DNA of 64,000 bases from JAOSJT01 sp035362335 (lineage in GTDB: Bacteria > Bacteroidota > Ignavibacteria > SZUA-365), in NCBI GenBank assembly GCA_035362335.1, contig DAOSDL010000025.1, positions 1 through 64,000 on the forward strand, read 5' to 3'. Positions 52,975 to 61,854 of the stretch are shown piece after piece; the stretch's first letter is position 1, and every line of letters starts with the position of its first letter. A program made the translations under genes and the position numbers. Under the pieces are notes generated by a model. The model was given only the letters and a program-made list of their open reading frames with translations, had not been told where the DNA came from and ran no database searches.

Positions 52975-55455
52975 TTACTCCGAACGCTTGGTGTCGGGAC
53001 CGTTGTGTTCCTGCTCCGCGGCGGATGGCGAGTCCGGCTTCGGCAGCGTGGCGGTGACCCGGGTGCCCCGTTGGGGCTCGGAGACGATATGCACGGTACC
53101 CCCGAGTTGTGCGGCGCGCTCGCGCATGCCCACCAGACCGAGCGAAGTACCGTGCTCCTGATTCGACATGACCATACCCTGTCCATTGTCCGAAATCATG
53201 AGTCCGATCATGTTCGCCGTCTCGAACAAATGCGTGCGCAGTTCACTCGCCCGCGCGTGTCTCAATATGTTGGTGCACGCCTCCTGCGCGATGCGGTACA
53301 GCGCGAGGGCATGCGCATGCGGCAGTTTCGACACGTCGCAATCGACGCGCACAGACTGCGCGAGTTGGCCACGCTGCGCTGTTTCCATGACGAGGCGTTG
53401 CAGGGCTTGCGCGAGTCCGATTTCCTCCAGCATGACGGGACGAATGGATCTGGCGAGATCGCGGCTCATGCGCAATGCCGAGTCCGTCAATTCATCGAGT
53501 GATACCACGATGTCCCGCCCCTCGGTTTCGGCAGACCGTGCGTCGAGAATGCGTTTGAGGAGCGCCGTGTCGATTTTCATCGCGGTGAGAATCTGACCGA
53601 GGCCGTCATGCAATTCGCGGGAGAGTGCGAGTTGCTCCTGTTCGCGAACGGCATCCAGGCGCGCTGTCAACGCGCGTAATTCCTCGCGGGAGCGCAGCAA
53701 TTCCTCGCGGGAGCGCAGCAGTTCGTCCTCTGCCCTTTTTCTTTCGGTGATATCGCGCCAGAAGCAGAGCAAGGTCGCACGGTGCTGCGGCCCGCTTGCC
53801 CCGAGACTGATTTCCATGATCACTTCCGATCCATCGGCACGAGAGTGCACCCATTCGAAGGTGAGGGGTTCGCCGCTCAGGGCACGCGCGAGGTTTTCTC
53901 GTACATGTTCCTCCGAGCGCCGTCCGTCGTGTTGATACTCGGGTGATAGCTGTTCTGGCGTTCTGCCCACGATGCGCTGACTGGGCATTCCCAACATCTC
54001 CGCCGCACAGGGGTTGCAGGAGGTGAATATGCCGCGCTCAATGGTGAGTATTCCTTCGGTGGCGCTTTCAAACAGCGTGCGCAAACGCTCCTCGCTGCTG
54101 CGGAGCAATTCCTCCGCAATACGCTGTTCGGTGATGTCGCGGCCCACGGACTGTATCTCGCGAAGGCGCCCGTCCTCGTCGAACAATCCCCGATGTACCC
54201 ACCGTACGAAACGTTGATCCGAACCAGTCCATCTAGTCACACGCTCGGCCACGGCAACGGCCCCCGTGTCCCAGCGGGCGAAGATTTCCAGCAACTGTTT
54301 CGCCTCATCGATGGGAAACACCGAGGTCAGCCGCATTGCGATGGAATCTTCTTCGGAGATCCCGCAGAACACGCGGAATGCGCGGTTGACGAAGGTGCAT
54401 TCACCATCCGGGGACCAGCGCGCGATCAACTCGGTCTGATCCTCGACAATACTGCGGTAGCGCGCCTCGCTCATGCGGAGTGCTTCCTCGGCACGCATGC
54501 GCTCGGTCACGTCCTGCACCATGGAGATCAGATACTGGAACTCCCCTTTCTCATTCAGAATCGGTGTATTGTGCCATTCGCAGCTGATGACAGAGCCATC
54601 CTTACGCAAATTCTCATTCGTGCCATGCGCAGTGTCACTCCCTTCGAGCCATTTTTCACGCACCTGTTCGACAAATTCCCGGGCTTGCGACGGGATGATG
54701 GATCCATACGGATCGCGGCCAATCAATTCCTTCGCGCTGAAGCCGAACATGCGCTCTGCCGCGGGATTCACGTAGTGGAAGCGAAAATCCTTGTCAGTAA
54801 TGATATAGCCGATGGGCAAACGCTGGATATTCAAGGACAGCCGATGCAATGCGCTCTCGAGGTCCGTGCGCATGTGCTCCCGCTCCCGCTCCGCATTCTT
54901 CACATCGGAAATATCCTCGATGAATAGGACAATGCCGTCGGGCAGCGGCTTGACATCTATGCGCCACCACAGCACGCCTCCGTCGCTGTGAATGCCGCCA
55001 TACGCCACAGCGCCTCGCCGCACCGAAGACACCAATGGCGGGAGCAAGCTGGCGAACGGTTCACGAAAGGCCTCGGTGTACAGCATCCCCATCGCCTCGG
55101 GCAAGCGCACGCGAAGCATGCTCGCGGTCAATCCGTTCAACAGGGTGATGCGGTCACTTGCATCCAGCGTGATCATGCAACGACGCATGGACTCGAGAAC
55201 CGAACCCTGCAATCTGCGCAGTTCCTCAATTTGCTGTGCGTGCAGACGCAACGCGCGCACATCCTTGCGTACGAGCAGGAACAGCAGCAGCGCAACCACT
55301 GCGACAAAAAACAAGCCCTTATAGGTCTGAAATCGTTGCTGTTCGGCAAAATCACTGAACCACGTGTTGACAATGGAATCGGAAAACACGATCCACAGTC
55401 CGGCGACAAGCAGGAAGATGAATGCAATGCGGTATTCAGGGCGTCCGGTCGGCAC
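52975..55455 (-). CDS. Multi-PAS NarX-type sensor histidine kinase
   Basis: About 826 aa from a GTG at 55455, chosen because GAAGGA lies 8 bp upstream and the protein then begins just before its first membrane helix; the frame is open to an ATG at 55620. Two membrane segments (FIFLLVAGLWIVF and LFFVAVVALLLFLLV) are followed by four to five PAS domains, a coiled-coil linker with a 7-residue repeat, HisKA_3 with RELHDGLGQ, and an HATPase (SDNGQGM, GLVGMRERA). It pairs with the NarL-type regulator 9 bp downstream. Confidence 0.9.
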   Translation of the reverse strand: MPTGRPEYRIAFIFLLVAGLWIVFSDSIVNTWFSDFAEQQRFQTYKGLFFVAVVALLLFLLVRKDVRALRLHAQQIEELRRLQGSVLESMRRCMITLDASDRITLLNGLTASMLRVRLPEAMGMLYTEAFREPFASLLPPLVSSVRRGAVAYGGIHSDGGVLWWRIDVKPLPDGIVLFIEDISDVKNAEREREHMRTDLESALHRLSLNIQRLPIGYIITDKDFRFHYVNPAAERMFGFSAKELIGRDPYGSIIPSQAREFVEQVREKWLEGSDTAHGTNENLRKDGSVISCEWHNTPILNEKGEFQYLISMVQDVTERMRAEEALRMSEARYRSIVEDQTELIARWSPDGECTFVNRAFRVFCGISEEDSIAMRLTSVFPIDEAKQLLEIFARWDTGAVAVAERVTRWTGSDQRFVRWVHRGLFDEDGRLREIQSVGRDITEQRIAEELLRSSEERLRTLFESATEGILTIERGIFTSCNPCAAEMLGMPSQRIVGRTPEQLSPEYQHDGRRSEEHVRENLARALSGEPLTFEWVHSRADGSEVIMEISLGASGPQHRATLLCFWRDITERKRAEDELLRSREELLRSREELRALTARLDAVREQEQLALSRELHDGLGQILTAMKIDTALLKRILDARSAETEGRDIVVSLDELTDSALRMSRDLARSIRPVMLEEIGLAQALQRLVMETAQRGQLAQSVRVDCDVSKLPHAHALALYRIAQEACTNILRHARASELRTHLFETANMIGLMISDNGQGMVMSNQEHGTSLGLVGMRERAAQLGGTVHIVSEPQRGTRVTATLPKPDSPSAAEQEHNGPDTKRSE
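53678..53719 (-). repeat. Tandem 21-bp repeat inside kinase gene
   Basis: AATTCCTCGCGGGAGCGCAGC occurs twice, at 53678-53698 and 53699-53719, with a partial third copy. It encodes the heptad LLRSREE in the coiled coil before the HisKA_3 domain. Confidence 0.9.
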
Positions 55456-56203
55456 AAGAATAATCCTTCGATGGGTGAAGGAATCGGGTTCCACTCGCAG
55501 CGAGTGGGCGCGGATGAGGCAACGACGTTGCACAATACAAAATGACCGCCTTTGAGTCAATACAGGTCGTGAGGTTTCGGTGGATTTTTCAAATGCTCCG
55601 CCGCAATATCCCTGCCGCACTCTCCGTCAACGCTGTCGTTGCCGCTGTGCAGCGCCGTCGCAGCAGGACGGTCGAGTAGTCTGCGACTCCTCGCACATAT
55701 ACTCAGTACAGTTATTGATATATGTTTCTGTTTTTCTGGTTATTGCAGAATTGACCGGATCCTGACAAAGCGCTATGGAGCCGAGGCATGGGCGTAGTAC
55801 GCTGCGCAGTCGTATCAGCCACAGGTGCAACCCCGGATCGGCGTGACGAGCCGGGCATTACCGCGTCCGCTGTGACTGTTCGCCGCGTACGCCGGTGAAA
55901 ATTATACATGAAGCGACGCGAAATTTTTCATCATGCTATTCTTTATTTTTGCGATTGAAAAGTTATATTGCACAGTGACGCCGTTTCCCGGTACACACGT
56001 TCGCTCACCCTCACCCGGGAAACGCCCGCTCCGTCACGAACATCGATGAAACGCGCACGTACCCGCACAGCGTGTACCGTGTCACTGGCTGCGGCGGCGT
56101 ACCTGATGAGGAACGTCCGCACGATGCCACCGGAGTACCGGCACTTCATCCGCGCGATCATTCGCATGGTCCATTCATGCACACATTCATATAGGGGTCT
56201 GGA
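55456..56203. other. Intergenic region between kinase and HTH gene
   Basis: I see no supported gene. The first part may still encode the kinase N terminus if the ATG at 55620 is used. AT-rich sequence near 55915-55975 (with TATATT at about 55970) may hold a promoter for the plus-strand gene. Confidence 0.5.
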
Positions 56204-57058
56204 ATGAAAGGTATTCGTTTTTCCTCCGATCCGGTGTTCGATGCTTCGGTGAAAATGCTGATCATTGCGCCGGCGGGTGCCCGTTTCGAGGCCGCCACCA
56301 TTGGCGACCACATGTACGGCACGGCCAAATGGCGCTTCGCCGAACCGCCGCTGCAGCACCGCGCTCCGCGCCGTGTACCACGCGAACTCATCGAAACACC
56401 CGCGTTCCGCTATCGCGCGCTCGACCTGGAATGGTCGGCGTTTCTGGATGATATTTTCGATACCATGGATTTTGTGTTTTTCTTCAACTTCGAAACACGT
56501 ATCCTGCACGAAGTATCGCACGAAGCATTGCTCGAACAGAATCCCGATAATTACGCGTTCACATTTCTTGAAATCGAATCACTGCAACCACAACCAGTCA
56601 GGAGTCAGACCATGGCCGACGACAGAGTAACCGCCGCCGTCACGATGCTGAATCAACTCAAGGAAACGGGTTGGAGCATGGCCGCCATTTCCAAGGCATC
56701 GGGTGTCAATCAAATCACCCTGGGCAATATCAAGAACGGCAAGGCTACGCGCATCACCGACAAGGTGTTTCAGCGTATCGAGGGCTTCAAGAAGCAGGTG
56801 GACGCGGGCGGCGCCGCTCCCTCCAAGGCCGCGGCCGATGCTCCCAAAGCCGCGCCCAAGGCCGCTCCCGCCAAAGCCGGCAAACCCCGCGGCCCGAAAC
56901 CCGGTGCGAAAAAAGCCGCAGCCGCGCCTGCATCGCTCATCAACCCGAATTACGTCTCTGTCGATCTCACACAACTGCAGGGTATGATCGACGGTTTGAT
57001 CGTGAATTTCGCGGATGCCATCGAGCGCCTCAAGGACGTCAAGAAAATGCTCAAGTAG
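56204..57058 (+). CDS. HTH protein with lysine/alanine-rich tail, unknown N-terminal region
   Basis: 284 aa. I do not recognise the first 135 residues (TMDFVFFFNFETR at about 90), although codon use is typical of the genome. Next comes an XRE-like HTH (AAISKASGVNQITLGNIKNG), then an Ala-Lys-Pro-rich basic tail with GKPRGPKPG, akin to histone-H1-like or AT-hook tails, and a C-terminal amphipathic helix. An internal ATG at 56611 is preceded by CAGGAG with good spacing, so a 149-aa form beginning MADDR may be made alone or as well. DNA binding is likely. Confidence 0.75.
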   Translation: MKGIRFSSDPVFDASVKMLIIAPAGARFEAATIGDHMYGTAKWRFAEPPLQHRAPRRVPRELIETPAFRYRALDLEWSAFLDDIFDTMDFVFFFNFETRILHEVSHEALLEQNPDNYAFTFLEIESLQPQPVRSQTMADDRVTAAVTMLNQLKETGWSMAAISKASGVNQITLGNIKNGKATRITDKVFQRIEGFKKQVDAGGAAPSKAAADAPKAAPKAAPAKAGKPRGPKPGAKKAAAAPASLINPNYVSVDLTQLQGMIDGLIVNFADAIERLKDVKKMLK

Positions 57059-57077
57059 CATTCTCCTCTATTTTTTC

Positions 57078-57115
57078 AACGAGGATCGCATCCCCATGCG
57101 ATCCTCGTTTTTTTT
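57078..57115 (+). terminator. Strong rho-independent terminator
   Basis: A 14-bp stem, AACGAGGATCGCAT (57078-57091) with ATGCGATCCTCGTT (57096-57109), loop CCCC, then an unbroken T-run. It lies 20 bp after the stop of the HTH gene. Confidence 0.95.
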
Positions 57116-57358
57116 CCCGTTGTGAATTATGATGATCTGCCGTGAAAATAGTCTCGCCGCCTGCATCATGCTCGTCTTCACGGCGATGAGTAAAGAGTGA
57201 AGTGTAAAGAGGAAAGTTTGACGATCGCCGTAGGAGCCAACCCGTACCCTCTCCGCCGCCGCAGGCAAGGGACACCGATTCACATCGCTGCTGTCAGCAT
57301 GGGTTGGATTGCTTCATCTGCGACGATTCGTTCGGCACCTCGCCGACTGCTACGATCC

Positions 57359-57395
57359 ATCTGTGCTAATCTGTGTTATATCTGTGCAATCTGTG
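57359..57395. repeat. Short ATCTGTG repeats
   Basis: Four ATCTGTG units start at 57359, 57369, 57380 and 57389, separated by 2-4 bp. They lie in non-coding sequence upstream of the methyltransferase gene. Confidence 0.8.
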
Positions 57396-57514
57396 GTTTT
57401 GAAATTCTGTAGATCCGCTCTGACTGGAATCATGGCACACGCACCATTTTCATTCTCCCGGGTGTGACTAAGGAACCTAATAGACCCTGCAACCCTGCGA
57501 GCACCGGGTAACGA

Positions 57515-58156
57515 GTGAAGTACATTTTGCGCATTCGCTCCCCACGCACTAACTTTCGGTTTGCATTGATCAGTGGATTCACCGTGACCTTCAGCCAGTT
57601 TCTCTTCCGCAATCGCAGTTACACCCCGCTACCGTTTCTGGTGGTGATGATCGTATTCGCGGAACCCACACTGTGGAGCATTATCGCCGGATTTGTGGTT
57701 GCGGCACTGGGCGAGTTTATTCGCGCCTGGGGCGTGTTCTACGTTGGCAGCGAGACGCGCGTTACGGGTGAAGTTGGAGCGAGCCGGCTGGTCACTTCCG
57801 GACCATTCGCGCATGTGCGCAATCCGCTGTACGTGGGCAATATTCTGCTGTACGTTGGCGTGGGCATCATGTCGCTCGCCCTGTTTCCCTGGCTGCAAGT
57901 GGCGGCCCTGCTCTGGTTCATGTTCCAGTACACGTTGATTGTCCGTGAAGAGGAGCGCTTTCTCCGCGAAAAATTCGGCGCCGAATACGAGGCGTACTGC
58001 GCCTCGGTTCCCCGCTTCCTCATGCGCCCCACCCCCTGGCGTGGTTCCGATCCCATTACCATAAACTGGAGCGCCGGCTGGCGATCCGAAGCCCGCACCC
58101 TGCAGGCCTTCGCCGTTGCCACGGCCATCGTCGTCCTCATCTGGCTGCTGCGATGA
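57515..58156 (+). CDS. Isoprenylcysteine carboxyl methyltransferase-like membrane protein
   Basis: 213 aa with four to five membrane segments. The ICMT/PEMT-type motif is clear: TSGPFAHVRNPLYVGNIL, followed by REEERFLREKFGAEYEAY. Enzymes of this fold use S-adenosylmethionine at the membrane; bacterial members have unknown substrates. The 3' end overlaps lpxB by 4 bp, so it is probably made with a lipid A enzyme. Confidence 0.87.
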   Translation: MKYILRIRSPRTNFRFALISGFTVTFSQFLFRNRSYTPLPFLVVMIVFAEPTLWSIIAGFVVAALGEFIRAWGVFYVGSETRVTGEVGASRLVTSGPFAHVRNPLYVGNILLYVGVGIMSLALFPWLQVAALLWFMFQYTLIVREEERFLREKFGAEYEAYCASVPRFLMRPTPWRGSDPITINWSAGWRSEARTLQAFAVATAIVVLIWLLR

Positions 58157-59277
58157 CTCCACAACGTCCCTGTGTGATGATGATTGCCGGCGAAGCGTCC
58201 GGCGATCAGTACGGCGCATTTGTGCTGCGCGAACTCCGTGCGCGCATTCCCGAGGTCGAAGTCTTCGGCATCGGGGGCGACCGCATGGCCGCCGAGGGCA
58301 TGGAGTTGCTCTTTCACACCTCGCAAACCGCGATCATGGGGTTTGTGGAAGTGGTGAAACATGCGGGATTGCTGCGCGACATGTTTCGTCGCTGCACGGC
58401 GGAATTGCATGCGCGCAAACCCTCTGCCGTACTGCTGATCGACTACCCCGGCTTCAATCTCAAATTCGCGCGACGTGTGCGCGCCGCCGGCGGCAAGGTG
58501 CTGTACTACATCAGTCCACAGGTGTGGGCCTGGGGCAAAGGCCGCGCCGAGAAACTGCGCGACCTTGTGGATCATCTCGCGGTGGTGTTTCCCTTCGAAG
58601 AGGAACTCTTCCGCGCCATCGATGTGCCCGTGAGTTTCGTGGGACATCCCCTGCTGGAAATCCTGCCGCAGCTTTCACGTGCGGATTTCCTCGCGGCGCA
58701 CGGCCTTCCGGATACCACACTCCTTGGTCTTTTTCCCGGCTCGCGGCGTCAGGAGGTGGAGCGCCTCCTGCCTCCCATGATCGAAGCAGCGCGGCGCGTG
58801 TGTCGGGAGGTGGATTGTCTGCCAGTAATCGGCGCGGCCGGCCTGCCCGACGAATTGTACCACCGCTTCCTGCCCGGTGATTGTCCGGTGCGACTGCTTC
58901 GCGGCGCCACGCACGGTTTGATGCAGCACAGCCACACGGCCATCGTGGCCTCGGGCACCGCCACCGTGGAAACGGCCTACTACGGCACGCCCATGGTCAT
59001 CGTGTACCGTACATCGTTCCTGAATTACGAGATCGGCAAACGTCTGATCAACATCGACACGATTGGCATGGCGAACATACTCGCGGGCAAGCGCATCGTG
59101 CCGGAATTGTTGCAGGGCGATGTCACTCCGCACTACATCAGCGAGTATGTACTCAAGCTCATGCAGGATAGCGCGTACCGCGAGCACACCATTCAGGAAT
59201 TGCACGCGGTGAAACAGCGCATGGGTACAGCGGGCGCCTCGGCCCGCGTGGCGGAAAAGCTGATTTCCATGATGTGA
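58153..59277 (+). CDS. lpxB: Lipid-A-disaccharide synthase
   Basis: 374 aa. Family blocks: AGEASGDQYGA near the start, PGFNLKFAR, YISPQVWAWGKGR, LGLFPGSRRQEVERLLP and SGTATVETAYYGTPM. It joins UDP-diacylglucosamine and lipid X to form the lipid A disaccharide, showing that the cell makes lipid A. It overlaps the upstream methyltransferase gene (ATGA). Confidence 0.96.
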   Translation: MTPQRPCVMMIAGEASGDQYGAFVLRELRARIPEVEVFGIGGDRMAAEGMELLFHTSQTAIMGFVEVVKHAGLLRDMFRRCTAELHARKPSAVLLIDYPGFNLKFARRVRAAGGKVLYYISPQVWAWGKGRAEKLRDLVDHLAVVFPFEEELFRAIDVPVSFVGHPLLEILPQLSRADFLAAHGLPDTTLLGLFPGSRRQEVERLLPPMIEAARRVCREVDCLPVIGAAGLPDELYHRFLPGDCPVRLLRGATHGLMQHSHTAIVASGTATVETAYYGTPMVIVYRTSFLNYEIGKRLINIDTIGMANILAGKRIVPELLQGDVTPHYISEYVLKLMQDSAYREHTIQELHAVKQRMGTAGASARVAEKLISMM

Positions 59278-59310
59278 TTCCGGGAAGGATTCCCACTCCC
59301 CCGTCAGTCC

Positions 59311-60264
59311 TCAACGACCGAGCATTTCTCCCACGGCAAGACTGTAGCCGCGCAGGAACGCTTCGATATCCATGTCCAGCCGACCTTCCTGCTGCACGTG
59401 CCGCAGCGCCACACTTCCCCTGCCACATTGCACCAGCACCATTCCGTCCGTGCGGAGCAGCTCGCCCGCACTCCCGGCGGAACTCTCCTCCACCACATCA
59501 CAGCGATGCACTTTCAGCAAGCGGCCGTTGTGCGTGGTCCATGCGGCGGGATACGGACTGAGCCCTCGCACGAGATTGTGCACCTCGGCTGCTGTCCGCG
59601 TCCAGTCGATGCGGCAGGTTTCGCGCGTGATCTTCGGCGCGGGAGTTGCTGCGGTGTCATCCTGTGGGAGGGCTACCGCTTCGCCGCGTTGAATCAGGCG
59701 CACGGTGCGCAGCACCACATCGGCGCCGAGTACGGACAGGGCGTCGTGCAATTCGCCTGCGGTCATGTCTTCGGGAAGCGGGAGGCGTTCCTGAAGAATG
59801 ATGTTGCCGGTGTCCACCACCTTGCGCAGAAAAAACGTGGTCACGCCGCTCTCCCGTTCGCCATTGATCAGCGCCCACTGTATCGGGGCGGCGCCGCGGT
59901 ACTTGGGCAATAGCGATGCATGCAGATTGAAACTTCCGAGCGAGGGCAGGGAAAAGATGCGTTCGGGCAGAATGCGGAATGCCACCACCACCGCCAGTTC
60001 GGGCGAGAACGCGGCGAGCGCGTCGTGAAAAGTGTCGTCTTTCAGGGATTCGGGCTGCAATACGGGAATGCCCCTGCGCAGCGCTTCCTCCTTCACCGCC
60101 GTGGGACTCATGCGCTGTCCGCGTCCACGCGGTTTGTCGGGCGCCGTCACTACCACCACAGGTGTGTGCCCGGCCTCACAGAGCGCGGCGAGCGAAGGCA
60201 CGGCGAAATCCGGCGTGCCCATGAATGCGATTCTGGGAAAAGATTCAGTCCACGATGTCGACAT
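59311..60264 (-). CDS. fmt: Methionyl-tRNA formyltransferase
   Basis: 317 aa. The formyl-transfer core has FMGTPDFAVPSL, FNLHASLLPKYRGAAPIQWALI (Asn-His-Asp active site region) and a C-terminal OB-type domain from about 205. It formylates initiator Met-tRNA. The start overlaps the def stop by 20 bp; fmt next to def is a common arrangement since the two act in one cycle. Confidence 0.96.
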   Translation of the reverse strand: MSTSWTESFPRIAFMGTPDFAVPSLAALCEAGHTPVVVVTAPDKPRGRGQRMSPTAVKEEALRRGIPVLQPESLKDDTFHDALAAFSPELAVVVAFRILPERIFSLPSLGSFNLHASLLPKYRGAAPIQWALINGERESGVTTFFLRKVVDTGNIILQERLPLPEDMTAGELHDALSVLGADVVLRTVRLIQRGEAVALPQDDTAATPAPKITRETCRIDWTRTAAEVHNLVRGLSPYPAAWTTHNGRLLKVHRCDVVEESSAGSAGELLRTDGMVLVQCGRGSVALRHVQQEGRLDMDIEAFLRGYSLAVGEMLGR

Positions 60265-60805
60265 GACGCGCCATGCGGTAATCGGCTTTTTCTTCGCCGC
60301 TGCGAATGCGCTTGAGCACCGGCATCACCAGGCGCTTGCGCAAGCCGCGCAGGTAATCGGTGAAAAACACGCCTTGCAGGTGATCGTATTCGTGCTGAAT
60401 CACTCGCGCAAGAAAATCCCCGGCGAGCAGTTCCTTTTCCTCGAAGTTGGCATCGCGAAAGAGAATGCGCAGACGTTCGGGACGCAGCACCTCTTCGCGC
60501 ACATTGGGAATACTGAGGCAGCCCTCCTCTATCGGAATATCGTCGCCATCGAAATCGGTGATCACGGGATTGATCATCACGATGGGAGATTGATCGGCGA
60601 AATCCTCCATCACCGAGAGATCGACCACAAACAGCGATTGCCCCACGCCCACCTGATTGGCGGCGAGACCGACGCCGTTGGCCGTGTGCATGGTTTCGAA
60701 CATGTCGAGAATCAACTGCGTCAATTCAGGCGACGGGCCCGTCACCTCACGGGTTTCCTCGCGCAGCACGCGCGCATCGTACGGATAGATCGGGAGAATG
60801 GCCAT
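60245..60805 (-). CDS. def: Peptide deformylase
   Basis: 186 aa from ATG 60805 (MAILPIYP). The three motifs are complete: GVGLAANQVG, EGCLSIP with the metal-binding Cys, and QHEYDHLQGV with both His ligands and the catalytic Glu. It removes the formyl group from nascent proteins. It overlaps fmt by 20 bp. Confidence 0.97.
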   Translation of the reverse strand: MAILPIYPYDARVLREETREVTGPSPELTQLILDMFETMHTANGVGLAANQVGVGQSLFVVDLSVMEDFADQSPIVMINPVITDFDGDDIPIEEGCLSIPNVREEVLRPERLRILFRDANFEEKELLAGDFLARVIQHEYDHLQGVFFTDYLRGLRKRLVMPVLKRIRSGEEKADYRMARHVDIVD

Positions 60806-60904
60806 GGGTGCATCCAGCAAGAAATCAACATTGGCGCGGGGCGGGAAAACCCGTACTTTGCCGTGACCAATAAGATAACCACGAATCAGCAGAGGATAAA
60901 GACC

Positions 60905-61696
60905 ATGGATATGGAATTGCACGGCAAGCGCGCATTTGTTGCCGGTTCGAGCGACGGCATTGGCCGTGCTGTTGCCGAGGCTCTCATCGCCGAGGGCTGC
61001 GATGTGCTGCTCTGCGCGCGCAACGAGCAAAAGCTCGCCGCTCTGGCTGCGACACTGCGTTCGCCCGAGGGTGCACGTATCGAATGCGTCGCCGCCGACC
61101 TCGACAACGCCGCCGACATCACTCGCGCCACCGATGCCGCAATGAACATGTTCGGTGGTGTGGATATACTTGTGACGAACAACGGTGGTCCCAATCCCGG
61201 CGACTTCCTTTCCATGAGCGAGGAGCAATGGCTCGCAGGATACAATCGCACCTTGATGAGCGCGGTGCGGCTCATCCGCGCGTTTCTGCCCGGCATGGTC
61301 GAACGCGGCTTCGGTCGCGTGCTGAACATCACCAGCATTTCAGTCAAGCAGCCCATACAGCGTCTGCTTCTTTCCAACACCTTCCGCGCCGGCGTGACCG
61401 GCATGGCAAAAACGCTGTCGGACGAGGTATCGCGCTTCGGTGTCACGGTCAACAACATCGCGCCGGGGTACATCCGCACAGGGCGGCAGACGCAGTTGTT
61501 TACCGATCGCGCGCAGAAAGCCGGAGTGAGCGTGGAGGACATCCGCGATCAGGTCACTGCCGGAATTCCGATGGGCCGTATCGGTAATCCGGAAGAGGTG
61601 GCGAATCTCGCGGTGTTTCTCGCCAGTCCACGCGCCTCGTACATCACCGGCAGCACCATTACCGTGGACGGCGGGCTGCATCGCGGATTGCTCTGA
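60905..61696 (+). CDS. SDR family oxidoreductase lacking the usual YxxxK
   Basis: 263 aa. Nucleotide-binding GSSDGIGRAV and NNGGPNPGDF are present. The catalytic Ser lies in ITSISVKQ, but the segment where YxxxK is expected reads LLLSNTFRAGVTGMAK, with no Tyr and Arg instead of Lys. An SDR subgroup of this form is known to me from annotation; its chemistry is unclear. It is divergent from def with a gap of 99 bp. Confidence 0.87.
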   Translation: MDMELHGKRAFVAGSSDGIGRAVAEALIAEGCDVLLCARNEQKLAALAATLRSPEGARIECVAADLDNAADITRATDAAMNMFGGVDILVTNNGGPNPGDFLSMSEEQWLAGYNRTLMSAVRLIRAFLPGMVERGFGRVLNITSISVKQPIQRLLLSNTFRAGVTGMAKTLSDEVSRFGVTVNNIAPGYIRTGRQTQLFTDRAQKAGVSVEDIRDQVTAGIPMGRIGNPEEVANLAVFLASPRASYITGSTITVDGGLHRGLL

Positions 61697-61854
61697 TCCG
61701 TCTCCGTACCGCGGCGATCTCGGGGGCGCACATTGCCTCGCGCCTGTCTGCGCAGTAAGTTGCGCATCATCAACAGGCGGTCCGCATGGTGTTCGCGCTC
61801 GGCATAGCGCTACGATTCTCCGCACACTTCTCTCTCCGGACATGGAAGTATGGC

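Larger units (their letters stand above)
57059..57514. other. Intergenic region with short repeats
   Basis: It contains the terminator of the HTH gene, a GAGTAAAGAGTGAAG-type stretch at about 57187-57214 and four ATCTGTG units at 57359-57395. No gene is seen. Confidence 0.6.
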
